DNA of 64,000 nt from Sulfurovum sp. (GTDB lineage: Bacteria > Campylobacterota > Campylobacteria > Campylobacterales > Sulfurovaceae). Numbering within the stretch: the first letter of the stretch is position 1; each line of letters begins with the position of its first letter. Positions 17,502 through 25,956 of this stretch are shown here, in pieces. Position numbers and translations under genes: made by a program. The DNA lies in the NCBI GenBank assembly GCA_011391015.1, contig JAABRH010000003.1, positions 1 through 64,000 of the forward strand, read 5' to 3'. The notes under the pieces were generated by a model. The model worked only from the letters and a program-made list of their open reading frames with translations. It searched no databases and was not told the origin of the DNA.

Positions 17502-18422
17502 ATGAATAAAGCAAAATATATTTGGATGGATGGCGAACTTACGCCTTGGGATGATGCTACAGTGCATGTACTTTCACATACCCTGCATTACGGCAATGGT
17601 GCAATAGAAGGAACAAAAGCATACAAAACAGTAGATGGAAGATGTGCTATCTTTAAGTTGCATGAACACACAAAAAGACTGCTCAACTCATCAAAAATGA
17701 CACTGATGAATGTACCGTTTACACTTGATGAGCTCAAGGAAGCACAAGTGGAACTGTTGCAAGAGAATGAATTGTTTAATGGTGCTTATATCAGACCACT
17801 GGTGTATCTAGGATATGGTATTATGGGGCTTTATCACAAGGATGCGCCGGTAAAAGTATCGATTGCATCGTGGGAATGGGGTGCCTACCTCGGCGAAGAA
17901 GGGCTAAAGAAAGGCATAAGACTCAAAATATCTTCATTTACAAGAACACCCAATACTTCAGGCATGGGCAAAGCAAAAGCCGTAGCAAACTATCTTAACT
18001 CTCAAATGGCAAAATACGAAGCAGTGGAAGCAGGATATGATGAAGCACTGCTAAGAGACGATCAAGGATATATCGCCGAAGCATCGGGTGCTGCCTTTTT
18101 CATCGTAAGAGATGGTGTTCTTATCTCTCCTCCTAGTGACAATACACTGGAATCTATCACACAACAAACCATCATTGATCTTGCCAAAGACATGGGCATA
18201 GAAGTACTCAGACGTCGTGTGACCAGAGAGGAAGTTTATATCGCAGATGAAGCCTTTTTGACAGGAACGGCTGCAGAAGTAACCCCCATACGCGAAGTCG
18301 ATGCACGCATCATTGGTGCAGGAGAAAGAGGTCCTATGACTGAACTGCTGCAAACAGCATATTTTGATGTGGTTGCAGGTAAAAATCCAGCTTATATTCA
18401 TCATTTAACCTATATTAACTAA
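17502..18422 (+). CDS. ilvE: Branched-chain amino acid aminotransferase
   Basis: This class IV PLP aminotransferase of 306 residues is the standard IlvE length. It transfers the amino group between glutamate and the 2-oxo acids of leucine, isoleucine and valine. Family marks are HTLHYGNGAIEGTKAY, YIRPLVYLGYG, the PLP-lysine region GKAKAVANYLNSQMAKYEA (the second lysine is the likely Schiff-base residue), and FLTGTAAEVTPIREVD. TTGGAG serves as ribosome-binding site. It is 9 bases before the SPFH gene and probably co-transcribed with it, although the two have no evident functional link. Confidence 0.93.
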   Translation: MNKAKYIWMDGELTPWDDATVHVLSHTLHYGNGAIEGTKAYKTVDGRCAIFKLHEHTKRLLNSSKMTLMNVPFTLDELKEAQVELLQENELFNGAYIRPLVYLGYGIMGLYHKDAPVKVSIASWEWGAYLGEEGLKKGIRLKISSFTRTPNTSGMGKAKAVANYLNSQMAKYEAVEAGYDEALLRDDQGYIAEASGAAFFIVRDGVLISPPSDNTLESITQQTIIDLAKDMGIEVLRRRVTREEVYIADEAFLTGTAAEVTPIREVDARIIGAGERGPMTELLQTAYFDVVAGKNPAYIHHLTYIN

Positions 18423-18431
18423 GGATACTTT

Positions 18432-19550
18432 ATGCCAGCAGATATGAATGACTACTTTAAAAAGAAAAGACCGAATACCGGCTCAAGCAACGCGGGTGAA
18501 AACAATAATCAAAGTGGAAACTTTAACATCAATAACCCTCTAAATGGAGCAGGAAAAGGGATGTCTTGGCTTATTGTTATTGGTGCGATTGTTTTTGCTG
18601 TGGTAGCTTTTAAACCGTTTACGATCATCAATTCTGGTGAAGTGGGCATCAAGGTGCGAACCGGTAAATTTAACGAAACACCCCTTTATGCGGGACTTCA
18701 TTTTTTTATCCCTGTTTTTGAAAAAATCATACCTGTCAATACACGTATCAGACTCATTACCTACTCTGACACGGAGACCAGCACCATTGGAGATACCTAC
18801 AATAAAGGTCTCTCTTCAGGGGATGGATTTGAAGGGGGTCTTAAACGAAATCCTGCCATTCAAGTCCTTGACAAAAGAGGTTTGACCGTCAATATAGACA
18901 TCGCCGTGCAATACAGTCTGAAAGCAGAGAGTGCACCTAGAACGATTGAAACATGGGGTTCAAGCTGGGAAGAAAAAATCATCAATTCCAAAGTCAGAGA
19001 GGTCGTGCGTGATGTGGTAGGACAATATACCGCTGAACAGCTTCCGGAAATGAGAAACGAAATTGCTTCGGCGATTCAAACCAAAGTAAGACAAAGTATA
19101 GACTCTCTTGAGAACCAACCGGTTGTTCTCTCTTCAGTTGAACTTAGAACGATTGTTTTACCACCTAAAATCAAAGGTAAAATCGAAGAAGTACAAGCAG
19201 CAAAACAAGATGTAACCATTGCTGAACAACAAAAAGAAAGAGCAAAACAAGAAGCATTTACAAGAGCTGAAGTCGCACGTGGTGAAGCTGAAAGAAACCG
19301 TATCGAAGCGCAAGGTCAAGCAGACAAAATCCGTATCGAGGCTGAAGAACAAGCCAAAGCCAATGCTCTCATCTCCCACTCACTAACAGCCGAACTTCTT
19401 CAACTGGAGCAGATCAAAACACAGGGGAAATTTAACGAAGCACTTCAAGTGAACAAAGATGCGCGTATATTTCTTACACCTGGTGGTGCAGTACCAAACA
19501 TTTGGGTCGATGCCAAAGGTGACCAGCAGCGTTTAATGGGCAAACAATAA
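18432..19550 (+). CDS. SPFH/prohibitin-family membrane protein
   Basis: The 372-residue protein has one membrane helix at about residues 45-62, then a band-7/prohibitin domain (INSGEVGIKVRTGKF, LDKRGLTVNIDIAVQYSL). A charged coiled-coil region follows from about 245 to 320, rich in Gln, Glu and Lys (VTIAEQQKERAKQEAFTRAE). SPFH proteins form large membrane rings that organise proteases or membrane domains, as HflK/HflC and prohibitin do. The N-terminal 40 residues are polar and low in complexity (asparagine- and glycine-rich). It follows ilvE closely and is ended by a hairpin terminator. Confidence 0.85.
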   Translation: MPADMNDYFKKKRPNTGSSNAGENNNQSGNFNINNPLNGAGKGMSWLIVIGAIVFAVVAFKPFTIINSGEVGIKVRTGKFNETPLYAGLHFFIPVFEKIIPVNTRIRLITYSDTETSTIGDTYNKGLSSGDGFEGGLKRNPAIQVLDKRGLTVNIDIAVQYSLKAESAPRTIETWGSSWEEKIINSKVREVVRDVVGQYTAEQLPEMRNEIASAIQTKVRQSIDSLENQPVVLSSVELRTIVLPPKIKGKIEEVQAAKQDVTIAEQQKERAKQEAFTRAEVARGEAERNRIEAQGQADKIRIEAEEQAKANALISHSLTAELLQLEQIKTQGKFNEALQVNKDARIFLTPGGAVPNIWVDAKGDQQRLMGKQ

Positions 19551-19562
19551 TTCCTCATTCAT

Positions 19563-19584
19563 CTTCGTGCAATTTGGCACGAAG
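19563..19584 (+). terminator. Terminator after the SPFH gene
   Basis: CTTCGTGC-aatttg-GCACGAAG is a perfect 8-bp stem followed by AGTTTT. It lies between convergent genes, so it may also serve the dioxygenase gene on the minus strand. Confidence 0.6.
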
Positions 19585-19591
19585 AGTTTTC

Positions 19592-20329
19592 CTAAAGAGC
19601 ATCATGCCATTGCACCAAAGTAAGCCTGTAACCCTCTTCAACCGGTAAAACTTCATGTGAAAAGTATGGATTACTGGGGAAAATAATCATATCCCCTGCC
19701 TCAGGCTTTATCATGACCGGTTCACCCTCGGCACCGAACAGATAATTAAACAGTAACTCACCCCCGCTGAAACTGTCGCTTTTGCTGGATGCTGTGTTCT
19801 CATGGCTTGTCGCAAAAAGCACCGTCGATAATTTTCTTTGCGGTGCAACAAGCTTAAACCCTATCGTCTTTTTATCTTTATCTATGATTTCATTTGAATC
19901 ATCTGCGTGTTTAATGTAGAAATACCCTTGTTTATACTCGAGTACCTGCACATCTGTCGAGAGTGTCAAGCCGACACTGAAATAGGCTTCTATGTCAGTT
20001 TTATATTTCATCCATTGTGTATCATAATAATTTCTATAAAAGGTATCCAGTGCATAACTATTGGTTTTACGATAGGCTTCGACGATATCTGCTTGAATGA
20101 TGCCTGTCATACTCTCTTTTTTGACTCGTGCTTTTTGTTTGCTTCTTTCATCTTTTTGAACTAAAGCAACAAGTCTCTGGCATGATTGTTGCGAAAAAAA
20201 GTTTTTGATAATCAAATATGGAAAGTCTTTATATTGGCTGGGTAAAAGCTTGTTTTCTAATTCTATCGTTTCAAATAAAGAATCACAGTAAACATGTGTG
20301 CTGATCTGTATCATGCAGTTTGAGCTCAT
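19592..20329 (-). CDS. Fe(II)/2-oxoglutarate-dependent dioxygenase (prolyl-4-hydroxylase-like)
   Basis: The double-stranded beta-helix oxygenase core shows HAD (an HxD motif, His159/Asp161 in ORF-track numbering), a second histidine in FSHEV (His243) and the 2-oxoglutarate-binding arginine in GYRLTLVQW (Arg253). FSGGELLF and GDMIIFPSN are typical of prolyl-hydroxylase-like enzymes acting on peptides or small molecules. The ORF track starts at 20383, but the ATG there overlaps a TATAAT box on the minus strand, so transcription would begin after it. I therefore favour the ATG at 20329 (MSSNCMIQ), or a methionine five residues later. Substrate unknown. Confidence 0.72.
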   Translation of the reverse strand: MSSNCMIQISTHVYCDSLFETIELENKLLPSQYKDFPYLIIKNFFSQQSCQRLVALVQKDERSKQKARVKKESMTGIIQADIVEAYRKTNSYALDTFYRNYYDTQWMKYKTDIEAYFSVGLTLSTDVQVLEYKQGYFYIKHADDSNEIIDKDKKTIGFKLVAPQRKLSTVLFATSHENTASSKSDSFSGGELLFNYLFGAEGEPVMIKPEAGDMIIFPSNPYFSHEVLPVEEGYRLTLVQWHDAL

Positions 20330-20381
20330 TCGCTTGGATTTTAAAGTAATGCCATGCAGGAATGCCTCTAAGTGTGGGGAC

Positions 20382-20387
20382 ATTATA
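20382..20387 (-). promoter_or_regulatory. Probable -10 element for the dioxygenase gene
   Basis: TATAAT on the minus strand directly preceded by the 12-base sequence TTTACTTTGCAC. It overlaps the first ATG of the ORF-track entry, which argues for a later start codon. Confidence 0.45.
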
Positions 20388-20482
20388 GTGCAAAGTAAAA
20401 CGATCTATCTTAAAAGCTCCGATAATGCATACAATCGCTATAATGGCAGCACTATTTTCCTGATGGAGACTTTACTTTGCAC
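20388..20482. repeat. 12-bp inverted repeat in the divergent dioxygenase/hisIE region
   Basis: GTGCAAAGTAAA at 20388-20399 is repeated as its exact reverse complement TTTACTTTGCAC at 20471-20482. The first copy abuts the minus-strand -10 box; the second contains the TTG start codon of hisIE. The placement suggests a regulatory site or a chance duplication. Confidence 0.5.
20439..20444 (+). promoter_or_regulatory. Probable -10 element for hisIE
   Basis: CGCTATAAT lies about 33 bases before the hisIE start codon, with AT-rich sequence upstream. Confidence 0.45.
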
Positions 20483-21142
20483 ATAGACTGGAACAAAACC
20501 CCTCTCATCCCTGCTATTGCCCAAGATCATGAAAGCTCTGAGATACTCATGCTGGCCTACATCAATGAAGAAGCATATAACCTTACTCTCTCTACTGGCT
20601 ATGCACACTACTTCAGCAGGAGCAAGCAACGCATCTGGAAAAAAGGCGAAAGCTCCCATCACACACAAGAAGTAAAAGACATACTCCTTGATTGCGATGC
20701 TGATACGGTTATATTCAAGATACATCAAAATGGCGTAGCCTGTCATACAGGTAGAAGAAGCTGTTTTTTCACATCTGTCAAAGAAGACAAAATCATACTG
20801 GATAAAGAAGTCAATACAGACGCTATTTACGGTGTGGTAGATACGCTTTACCATACCATTTTAGAGCGTAAAAATGCCTCTAACGAGGTAAAATCATGGA
20901 CCAAAAAACTGTTAGATGATAAAGCGCTTCTCTTAAGTAAAATTCGCGAAGAAGCCGATGAAGTCTGTGTTGCTATCAATGAAGAGAGTGATGAGCAGGT
21001 TATCTATGAATCTGCTGATTTGCTCTATCATGCTTTGGTAGGATTGGGGTACAGAGAAATCTCCCCCGATAGAGTCAAACAAGAACTATCAAGAAGATTT
21101 GGGTTAAGCGGCATTACCGAAAAAGAAAATCGAAAAAAATGA
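20477..21142 (+). CDS. hisI: Bifunctional phosphoribosyl-AMP cyclohydrolase / phosphoribosyl-ATP pyrophosphatase
   Basis: HisIE catalyses steps 2 and 3 of histidine synthesis. The N-terminal cyclohydrolase domain (about residues 1-110) has YAHYFSRSKQRIWKKGE, the metal-binding DCDADT and ACHTGRRSCF. The C-terminal MazG-like pyrophosphatase domain has IREEADEVCVAI and YESADLLYHALV. Total length of 221 residues is normal for the fused enzyme. Translation begins with TTG, supported by a GGAGA ribosome-binding site; no in-frame ATG lies near. It stands alone here, apart from other his genes. Confidence 0.93.
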   Translation: MHIDWNKTPLIPAIAQDHESSEILMLAYINEEAYNLTLSTGYAHYFSRSKQRIWKKGESSHHTQEVKDILLDCDADTVIFKIHQNGVACHTGRRSCFFTSVKEDKIILDKEVNTDAIYGVVDTLYHTILERKNASNEVKSWTKKLLDDKALLLSKIREEADEVCVAINEESDEQVIYESADLLYHALVGLGYREISPDRVKQELSRRFGLSGITEKENRKK

Positions 21143-21164
21143 TTCTAGCTCCAACAAAGAAGCC

Positions 21165-22535
21165 TTAGCAGCTACCGCTGCATCCTGGGCTCTCTGCGTT
21201 GCCGCCTGCAAAATACTTTCCGTCAAAACTGACCAAAGAGTAGTTTCTCTCTTTTCCTAAAGACTCTTTTAAACCCTCAATAGAAAGAAAACCTAACGAT
21301 GATGCACCAATCATATGGGCAATCTCATCCACACCGTAGCTGGAAGAGATCAGCTCAGACTGTGTTGGGGTATCTATACCATAGCGACAAGGATACTTTA
21401 TCTCTGGAGAGGCGATACGCATATGCACCTCTTTCGCGCCTGCATCAAGCAGCATACGCACAATCTGCTTAGACGTGGTTCCGCGCACCAAAGAATCGTC
21501 GATGATTGCTACACGTTTTCCGGCAATAAGATGTTTAACCGGAGAAAGTTTTAATTTTACTTTTAAGTCCCTTATCGCTTGAGTAGGCTCTATGAAGGTT
21601 CGACCTACATAGTGATTACGCACAATACCCATTTCAAACGCAACACCAAGACCTTCGGCATACCCTCTTGCTGCCGCAACACCGGAATCCGGAACTGGCA
21701 GAACCAAATCTACCTCAGCAGGTACCTCTAGTGCCAACTTCCTACCCATTTCCAAACGCATCTGATAGACATTTTTACCATCAATAATAGAGTCTGGTCT
21801 TGCAAAATAAATATATTCAAATGCACAAGGATGAAAATCGGGTTCAAAGACCTTTTCAGAGACAGGCTCTTTACCCTCTTCAAATATCAGCATCTCTCCA
21901 GGCTCAACATCACGGATAAACTCCGCACCTACCAGATCAAAAGCACAGGTCTCAGAAGCGACAATATACCCGCCGTCTTTAAACTTGCCCAAACTCAAAG
22001 GGCGTATACCAAAACGATCGCGAATCACGAACATTTTGGAACGGCTTTGGATCGCCAAACAATATGCCCCTTCGATTTTACTCAGCATATCTTTGATTCT
22101 GTCCACTAAAGAATCTTTTTGTGATTTTGCAATCAAATGGATAATATTTTCCGTGTCCATATCGGTTTGAAAAATAGCGCCTTTGTCGATGAGCTGATTT
22201 CTTACTTCATGCTTATTGACAAGATTACCATTGTGCACGACTGAAATCTCACCCAATTTGTATTTGGCAAAAACAGGCTGGGAGTCTCCGGCAGATTCAC
22301 TGCCAGCGGTTGAATAGCGGTTGTGTCCGACTGCACATTCGCCTTTGAGATCATCCAGTATATCTTGGGAAAAGACATCGGCTACCATACCGCGTTTTTT
22401 GTAGATAGAGATACGCTCTCCATTTGAAGCTGAGATGCCCGTCGCTTCCTGTCCGCGGTGCTGCATTGAAAACAACGAATAATACGCAACTGTTGACGCT
22501 TTTTTTACACCAAATACACCCACTATTGCACACAT
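21165..22535 (-). CDS. purF: Amidophosphoribosyltransferase
   Basis: PurF makes 5-phosphoribosylamine from PRPP and glutamine, the first step of purine synthesis. The N-terminal glutaminase uses Cys2 (MCAIVGVFG) without a propeptide. HRGQEATGI, GHNRYSTAG and HNGNLVN are typical of class II amidotransferases. The phosphoribosyltransferase domain carries the PRPP loop VAIIDDSLVRGTTSKQ. The protein has 456 residues and ends in PGCSGSC. It lies one base after dapB on the same strand, so the two are probably co-transcribed. Confidence 0.95.
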   Translation of the reverse strand: MCAIVGVFGVKKASTVAYYSLFSMQHRGQEATGISASNGERISIYKKRGMVADVFSQDILDDLKGECAVGHNRYSTAGSESAGDSQPVFAKYKLGEISVVHNGNLVNKHEVRNQLIDKGAIFQTDMDTENIIHLIAKSQKDSLVDRIKDMLSKIEGAYCLAIQSRSKMFVIRDRFGIRPLSLGKFKDGGYIVASETCAFDLVGAEFIRDVEPGEMLIFEEGKEPVSEKVFEPDFHPCAFEYIYFARPDSIIDGKNVYQMRLEMGRKLALEVPAEVDLVLPVPDSGVAAARGYAEGLGVAFEMGIVRNHYVGRTFIEPTQAIRDLKVKLKLSPVKHLIAGKRVAIIDDSLVRGTTSKQIVRMLLDAGAKEVHMRIASPEIKYPCRYGIDTPTQSELISSSYGVDEIAHMIGASSLGFLSIEGLKESLGKERNYSLVSFDGKYFAGGNAESPGCSGSC

Positions 22536-22536
22536 A

Positions 22537-23304
22537 TTAAATTCCTAAACAATCGTTAATAGAGTAGAGCCCACTCTCTTGATTAACCAGCCATTTGGCA
22601 GCCCTAATCGCACCTTTTGAAAACGTCTCTCTGCTAGTTGCTGTATGGTTAAGCTCCAAGAACTCACCGTCATTGTAAAACCCAACCGTATGTCTGCCAA
22701 CGATATCACCGCCACGCAGTGCCATCACAGCGATTTCTTCTTTGCTTCGCGCACCGATCTGCCCGTCTCTACCACTCACGCGTACCGCATCCAAGTCCAA
22801 ACCCCTGCCCTTTGCAGCAAACTCACCCAAAGTCAATGCTGTCCCTGATGGAGCATCCACTTTATGTCTATGATGCTGCTCTACAATTTCAATATCAAAA
22901 TCTTTGAGTGTTGCAGCAACCTTTTCAACCAGTTGTTTAAGGAGTGCAATACCGGCCGACATATTTGAAGCGTACAATACCGGCATTTCCTGTGAAGCCT
23001 CTTTGAGAAGATTTTGCTGATGCGCCGTAAACCCTGTTGTGGCTATCACCAGTGCTGTATGATTTTTAAGCGCAGCTTCACAAAGTTCCTGTGTTGCTTG
23101 GGGTGCAGAAAAGTCTATCACAACATCACAATTTTCAAGCAGCGCCTTCATGCTGTTTGTCACCAATATATCAGATGGTAACGTTCTCTTGAGTTCTCCA
23201 TACACATGCACTGTGCTCAAAGTCAATTCTGTATCCTCCAAGAGACTCTCTATGAGAAGATTACCTACTCTTCCTGTACTGCCTACTATGCCTACTCTTG
23301 CCAC
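22537..23304 (-). CDS. dapB: 4-hydroxy-tetrahydrodipicolinate reductase
   Basis: DapB reduces the dapA product with NAD(P)H in lysine and diaminopimelate synthesis. The nucleotide-binding loop VGIVGSTGRVGNLL opens the protein. The central EQHHRHKVDAPSGTAL contains the catalytic His/Lys region, and GRDGQIGARSKEEI follows. Length of 255 residues is standard. It lies between trxB and purF in a minus-strand run with 10 bases to trxB and 1 base to purF. Confidence 0.95.
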   Translation of the reverse strand: MARVGIVGSTGRVGNLLIESLLEDTELTLSTVHVYGELKRTLPSDILVTNSMKALLENCDVVIDFSAPQATQELCEAALKNHTALVIATTGFTAHQQNLLKEASQEMPVLYASNMSAGIALLKQLVEKVAATLKDFDIEIVEQHHRHKVDAPSGTALTLGEFAAKGRGLDLDAVRVSGRDGQIGARSKEEIAVMALRGGDIVGRHTVGFYNDGEFLELNHTATSRETFSKGAIRAAKWLVNQESGLYSINDCLGI

Positions 23305-23314
23305 TATTGAATCC

Positions 23315-24253
23315 TTATGCTTTTTCTTGAAGATATGAAATGACCTGTAGTGCCGCTATGGAACCGTCACCTGCAGCAGAGACCACTTGTTTGGGCGCTT
23401 CAGTGCGTATATCACCTGCCGCGAACAGACCAGACACAGATGTTCTCATCGATAAATCTACAATCACCTGTCCCCGTTCATTCATTTCACAGATAAACAT
23501 ACCCTTTTCATCTTTAAGTACCTCATTTCGTACAGTTTGTCCGACAAATACAAACAGTCCCGTATTGTCCATATGCTCTATGGAACCATCTGCTTTTTTG
23601 ATATCAACACCGCTTAAACCTCTTGCATCGCCGATTGCTTCTTTAATGACTGCATTGGTCATCAGATGAATATTTTCTTTTCTCTTTGCACGATCGAGTG
23701 TCGGGGGTGCAGCCCTAAATGTGTCACTTCGGTGGACGACATACACTTCAGAACAAATATTTGAGAGATAATAAGCTTCTTCAAGCGCTGTGTCTCCGCC
23801 GCCCAGTACCGTTACTGGTTTATTTTTATAAAAAAATCCATCGCAGGTTGCACAAGTACTGACACCTTTGCCAAAATAGGTATCTTCACCTTTAAATCCC
23901 GCTCTTTTGGGTACAGAACCTGTACATACGATGACTGTCATTGCTTCTACTATTTGACCGCCTTCAAGTATGACAGTAAAATGCTCGCCTGTTTTACTCA
24001 CCTTTTCTACTTTTTTCATCTCATGTTTGAGTCCAAAATGAAAACACTGTTTCTGCCACATATCCATAAAATCCATACCTGTTTTGGTATGGTCAAAAAA
24101 ACCGGGATAATTTTCTATCTCTGAACTCTGCGTAATCTGTCCGCCGGGCAATCCCATCTCAAAAAGGGTAACATTTGTTAAGCCACCGCGTGTAGCATAA
24201 AGTCCCGCTGTAAGTCCTGCTGGTCCACCACCGATGATTGCACAATCCAACAT
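23315..24253 (-). CDS. trxB: Thioredoxin-disulfide reductase
   Basis: TrxB passes electrons from NADPH through FAD and a redox-active CATC pair to thioredoxin. The FAD motif [17 protein letters not shown] is at the start, CATCDGFF in the middle, the NADPH motif [18 protein letters not shown] follows, and the C-terminal FAD segment [15 protein letters not shown] closes it. I use the ATG at 24253 (312 residues, AAAGGAT ribosome-binding site) rather than the track start at 24292. It is near trxA, the partner thioredoxin gene upstream on the same strand. Confidence 0.95.
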   Translation of the reverse strand: MLDCAIIGGGPAGLTAGLYATRGGLTNVTLFEMGLPGGQITQSSEIENYPGFFDHTKTGMDFMDMWQKQCFHFGLKHEMKKVEKVSKTGEHFTVILEGGQIVEAMTVIVCTGSVPKRAGFKGEDTYFGKGVSTCATCDGFFYKNKPVTVLGGGDTALEEAYYLSNICSEVYVVHRSDTFRAAPPTLDRAKRKENIHLMTNAVIKEAIGDARGLSGVDIKKADGSIEHMDNTGLFVFVGQTVRNEVLKDEKGMFICEMNERGQVIVDLSMRTSVSGLFAAGDIRTEAPKQVVSAAGDGSIAALQVISYLQEKA

Positions 24254-24371
24254 AGTAATGCATCCTTTGTAAAATATAAAAATTTTAAACAAATAAATTT
24301 AATTATACACTGAATATACTTGGTCAAAAATTTTAAGAGATTGTATCTAAATGTAAGTGTAAAAAGGGTGT

Positions 24372-24396
24372 AGCAAAAGAGGCGTTACCCCTTTTG
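24372..24396 (-). terminator. Terminator of trxA
   Basis: On the minus strand GCAAAAGGGG pairs with CCTCTTTTGC (one mismatch) around a 5-base loop, with CCCTTTTT a few bases after. It lies between the trxA stop and trxB, so trxB probably has its own promoter in the AT-rich gap. Confidence 0.55.
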
Positions 24397-24408
24397 CCAA
24401 CAGAATCA

Positions 24409-24726
24409 TTAAAGTATTGCGTTTAATTTTTCTGCGAATGCATCTTTAGAAGCCGCACCGATCATTTGATCTACCACTTCACCATCTTTGAAGAAAAGAA
24501 TTGCAGGAATAGATCTGATACCGTACTGAACAGCAATTTCTTGTTGCTCGTCTGTATTTACCTTAGCGATAGTCGCTTTGCCTTCAAAGTCTTCTGCCAA
24601 CTCTTCAATCACTGGAGCAATCATTCTACAAGGCCCACACCATGGAGCCCAAAAGTCTACCATTGTTACGCCTTCAGCGATTGTTGCATCAAAATTTTCT
24701 TTGCTTAACTCTACATATTTTGCCAT
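24409..24726 (-). CDS. trxA: Thioredoxin
   Basis: A 105-residue classical thioredoxin with active site WCGPCR (Cys30 and Cys33), the buried Asp in TMVDFWAPW and the cis-proline loop RSIPAILFF. It reduces cytoplasmic disulfides and serves as electron donor for several reductases. The ribosome-binding site AAAGGAC precedes the ATG, and a promoter-like TTATACT lies upstream on the minus strand. The reductase trxB follows downstream. Confidence 0.96.
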   Translation of the reverse strand: MAKYVELSKENFDATIAEGVTMVDFWAPWCGPCRMIAPVIEELAEDFEGKATIAKVNTDEQQEIAVQYGIRSIPAILFFKDGEVVDQMIGAASKDAFAEKLNAIL

Positions 24727-25123
24727 ATTTAGTCCTTTAATATTGGTTTAAAAGGAGTATAACCTAATTTCTTATAAAACCTATTGTTATAACTTATATT
24801 TTTTAGACTGCCAATGAAATTGTACCGATACTATACATTTAAGACTAAATTGCTCTGATTATAGTCTCTGTGAACTACCCCGACATAAATGACGGAGCTT
24901 CCTAGAAACTCCCAAGTATTCTTAGGATATTAAAAGGCTTTAACGGTAGTCCCTACCGCATTTTGTACTTTTTATGTTCACAGACTATAGTTTGGTTTTC
25001 GCTTTAGTCATATAACGCAAACATGGTGTATTATAGCAACTCTTACTTTTTGTGTTAAAAAATATGCCAAATTGACATATTTTTTACCATACCCCTTATA
25101 TCCCCGTCTTAAAAGACGAGGGT
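24727..25123. other. 397-base intergenic region with nested palindromes
   Basis: No gene is seen. The region holds the trxA promoter at its left end, then the structured segment from 24860 to about 25126 listed separately, including a strong hairpin at 25057-25085 and a last one at 25102-25122 that touches the stop codon of the next gene. Confidence 0.6.
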
Positions 25124-25126
25124 TTA
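24860..25126. mobile_element. Possible IS200/IS605-derived palindromic remnant (MITE/PATE-like) or structured RNA
   Basis: TATAGTCTCTGTGAAC (24860-24875) and GTTCACAGACTATAG (24976-24990) are inverted copies with a 2-base difference. Between them are three smaller hairpins: a degenerate CCCCGAC/GACGGAG pair near 24878-24897, CCTAGAA/TTCTTAGG at 24901-24926, and a perfect CGGTAG-tcc-CTACCG at 24944-24958. To the right lies CCCCGTCTTAAAAGACGAGGG (25102-25122). GAACTACCCCGAC-type and CCCGTCTTAAAAGACG-type hairpins are, from memory, typical of IS200/IS605 element ends and TnpB guide RNAs. No transposase or tnpB gene remains. An unrelated structured RNA is the alternative. Confidence 0.4.
25057..25085. 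terminator. Strong AT-rich bidirectional hairpin
   Basis: AAAAAATATG and CATATTTTTT form a perfect 10-bp stem around a 9-base loop. The pairing extends to about 14 bp with one mismatch. A-run on one side and T-run on the other suit termination in both directions, here most likely for the dioxygenase gene on the minus strand. Confidence 0.6.
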
Positions 25127-25915
25127 CGGGATGATTGCTAAAGTAATCTCTGGATACTCCGCTGAACGTGAGCCTTCTAGTGCTTTGGTAGCTGCACCTT
25201 TTACTGTATATACAAATGATATCTTTACCTTATCCGTACTGTTTTTATTGGCACGGTGGAGTAGCAGAGCATGAAAAATGACTATATCTCCTTTTTCCAG
25301 ATTCATCGATACTTTTTGCGCAATGATTAGCTTATTTTGGTCTGTATCTTCCCTGAAATACTCTTTGTCATCAAACTGTTCAGGCGTAAATTGCATCGTG
25401 TGGCTTCCGGGTATAAATTCTAAAACCCCATTATCACTATGTTCATTATCCAAAGCAAGCCATACACTGACCAGATTGTCGTCGCTATAGCGCCAATATC
25501 GCCTGTCCTGATGCCACGAAGTTGCTTGACTAAGATGAGGCATTTTAGTCATAATAGAGTTATGGTGTCCTGTGGTAATGACTACGGAATCACCCAATAT
25601 TTGCTGCAAAACAGGGCGTATCTCTGCATCTTCCATCCACTCTTTAAAGAGAATGTCCCTGTTGTACACTTGACGCAGTCTTCGTACAATTACACAAGGT
25701 TCTTCTGACATACTTGTATAGTCTTTTACATGCGTACGATACTCTTTGGATCGCTCTTGGTATCCGATTTCGGTTTCAAGCGGTTCTATTTTGCCTTTTA
25801 AATGGGCTTTGGCAACATCCAAAATGGCATCGCATTGTTCTGTCGGTGCAAACTGTTTGATATGGATAAAACCATCTTGCCTAAATTGTTGAAGCTGCTC
25901 ATCCGAGAGTCTCAT
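25124..25915 (-). CDS. Phytanoyl-CoA dioxygenase (PhyH) family protein
   Basis: The Fe(II)/2-oxoglutarate oxygenase has 263 residues. The iron ligands are His135 and Asp137 in SWHQDRRYW and His220 in LLLHRANKN. GVLEFIPGSH and the aromatic-rich YWRYSDDNLVSVWLALD are typical of the PhyH family, whose members hydroxylate lipids, ectoine or natural products. The substrate here is unknown. The last codons and stop lie against the palindromic segment on the right, so the present C-terminus (ITLAIIP) may have been set by an insertion. It is the second 2-oxoglutarate oxygenase in the window but is not closely related to the one at 19592. Confidence 0.82.
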   Translation of the reverse strand: MRLSDEQLQQFRQDGFIHIKQFAPTEQCDAILDVAKAHLKGKIEPLETEIGYQERSKEYRTHVKDYTSMSEEPCVIVRRLRQVYNRDILFKEWMEDAEIRPVLQQILGDSVVITTGHHNSIMTKMPHLSQATSWHQDRRYWRYSDDNLVSVWLALDNEHSDNGVLEFIPGSHTMQFTPEQFDDKEYFREDTDQNKLIIAQKVSMNLEKGDIVIFHALLLHRANKNSTDKVKISFVYTVKGAATKALEGSRSAEYPEITLAIIP

Positions 25916-25956
25916 AGTGATGCCCTTATAGTATAAATAATCATAGATTATAGCAT

